Assembly (NCBI GenBank): GCA_030152105.1
Contig: JASLIH010000076.1
Location: forward strand, 1 to 17,837
Length of the DNA: 17,837 bases
Direction of reading: 5' to 3'
DNA from: Actinomycetes bacterium
GTDB taxonomy: Bacteria; Actinomycetota; CALGFH01
In this document: positions 17,361 through 17,837 of the stretch, piece by piece
How the letters are laid out: each line of letters begins with the position of its first letter
Position numbering within the stretch: position 1 is the stretch's first letter
Notes under the pieces: model-generated
Database searches by the model: none
What the model saw: the letters and a program-made list of their open reading frames with translations, nothing else
Told to the model about the DNA's origin: nothing
Translations under genes and position numbers: made by a program

Positions 17361-17837
17361 TCAGCTCGGCGCGCCGCTGCCCTCGGTCGCGTTGGTGTGC
17401 TGGACCTCGTCCACGATGGCGTCGTATTTGGGGCTGTTCATGAAGTTGCTGACCGAGACGTGCTGGGCGCTGGGCGTCCGGTCCCGAGCCCGCAGGGTCA
17501 GGTCCTGGTGGGTCACGACCAGGTCATAGTTGTCTTCCAGGTTGGCGATGGCCACATTGACCACCGAGACGTCCTCGAACCCGGCCTTCTTGAGCTTGTT
17601 CCGCAGCACCGAGGCCCCCATCGCCGAGGAGCCCATGCCGGCGTCACAGGCGAACACGATCTTGCGGATGGGTTCGACCCGGGCCGTCCGGGCCTGGGCC
17701 TCCTCGGCCTCCAGCTGGTTCAGGACCCCCGAGATGGAGCTCTCCTTGCCCTTGAGCCCCTCCATCTGGGCGGTCGCGGCGGCCAGATCCCCCTCCTCCT
17801 CACGCTTGCGGCTGGCCCGCAGAATGATCGAGGCGAT
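17361..17837 (-). CDS. mtlA: PTS mannitol-specific EIICB (MtlA), C-terminal part only
   Basis: 158 residues are visible; the 5' end lies beyond the window edge and the frame is open there. The segment begins with the last membrane helix of EIIC (IASIILRASRKR), then a charged linker (about 13-54), then the EIIB domain with the phospho-Cys motif IVFACDAGMGSSAMGAS (Cys codon at 17646-17648), SVVNVAIANLEDNYDLVVTH and a C-terminal helix. It ends without an EIIA domain, which the separate mtlF supplies. It imports and phosphorylates mannitol. The stop is 97 bases before mtlF, with a hairpin between. An internal ATG at 17765 lies within the linker and is not a likely start. Confidence 0.93.
   Translation of the reverse strand: MASIILRASRKREEEGDLAAATAQMEGLKGKESSISGVLNQLEAEEAQARTARVEPIRKIVFACDAGMGSSAMGASVLRNKLKKAGFEDVSVVNVAIANLEDNYDLVVTHQDLTLRARDRTPSAQHVSVSNFMNSPKYDAIVDEVQHTNATEGSGAPS

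Overview
The window is very GC-rich coding DNA with many GTG and TTG starts, strong GGAGG-type ribosome binding sites and tight ATGA/GTGA gene overlaps. A secreted LysM plus resuscitation-promoting-factor-like (Rpf) protein, a HisKA_3 histidine kinase and an RsbW-like ATPase fold point to an actinobacterium (Actinomycetota). Nothing here fixes the genus. No rRNA, tRNA, CRISPR array or intact mobile element was seen.

Layout. Positions 1-277 hold the 3' end of an unidentified + strand gene. A - strand pair follows: a left-handed beta-helix sugar N-acyltransferase with a C-terminal zinc ribbon, then a membrane-anchored DUF4230 protein. Positions 1573-2195 are a relatively AT-rich stretch without a convincing gene but with a long inverted repeat. 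An extended SDR nucleotide-sugar epimerase (+) comes next; with the acyltransferase it suggests surface-glycan sugar chemistry. Converging on it is an unusual pseudo-receiver/transmembrane/Thr-Pro-tail protein. An aldehyde dehydrogenase and a family III CoA-transferase form a translationally coupled pair. The Rpf-like gene (-) diverges from a 7TM-PAS histidine kinase (+), which is followed by a small flavin-reductase-like protein. A - strand pair of a MatB-like acyl-CoA synthetase and a 3-hydroxybutyrate dehydrogenase comes next, then a lone degenerate HATPase-fold protein (+).

The right end (17837 down to 13423, - strand) is a mannitol operon: mtlA (EIICB, cut by the window edge), mtlF (EIIA), mtlD and a 745-residue duplicated 6-phosphofructokinase of the animal/fungal type. 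Together they would import mannitol as mannitol-1-phosphate, oxidise it to fructose-6-phosphate and phosphorylate that to fructose-1,6-bisphosphate.

The most notable items are the eukaryote-type PFK inside the mannitol operon, the membrane-tethered pseudo-receiver with a Thr/Pro-rich outer tail, and the HATPase-like protein that has lost its N-box Asn and carries a Cys/His-rich N-terminus. Two long intergenic hairpins pair fully only on the - strand transcript, which supports them as real RNA elements. I did not find a clearly new multi-gene defence or mobile system.
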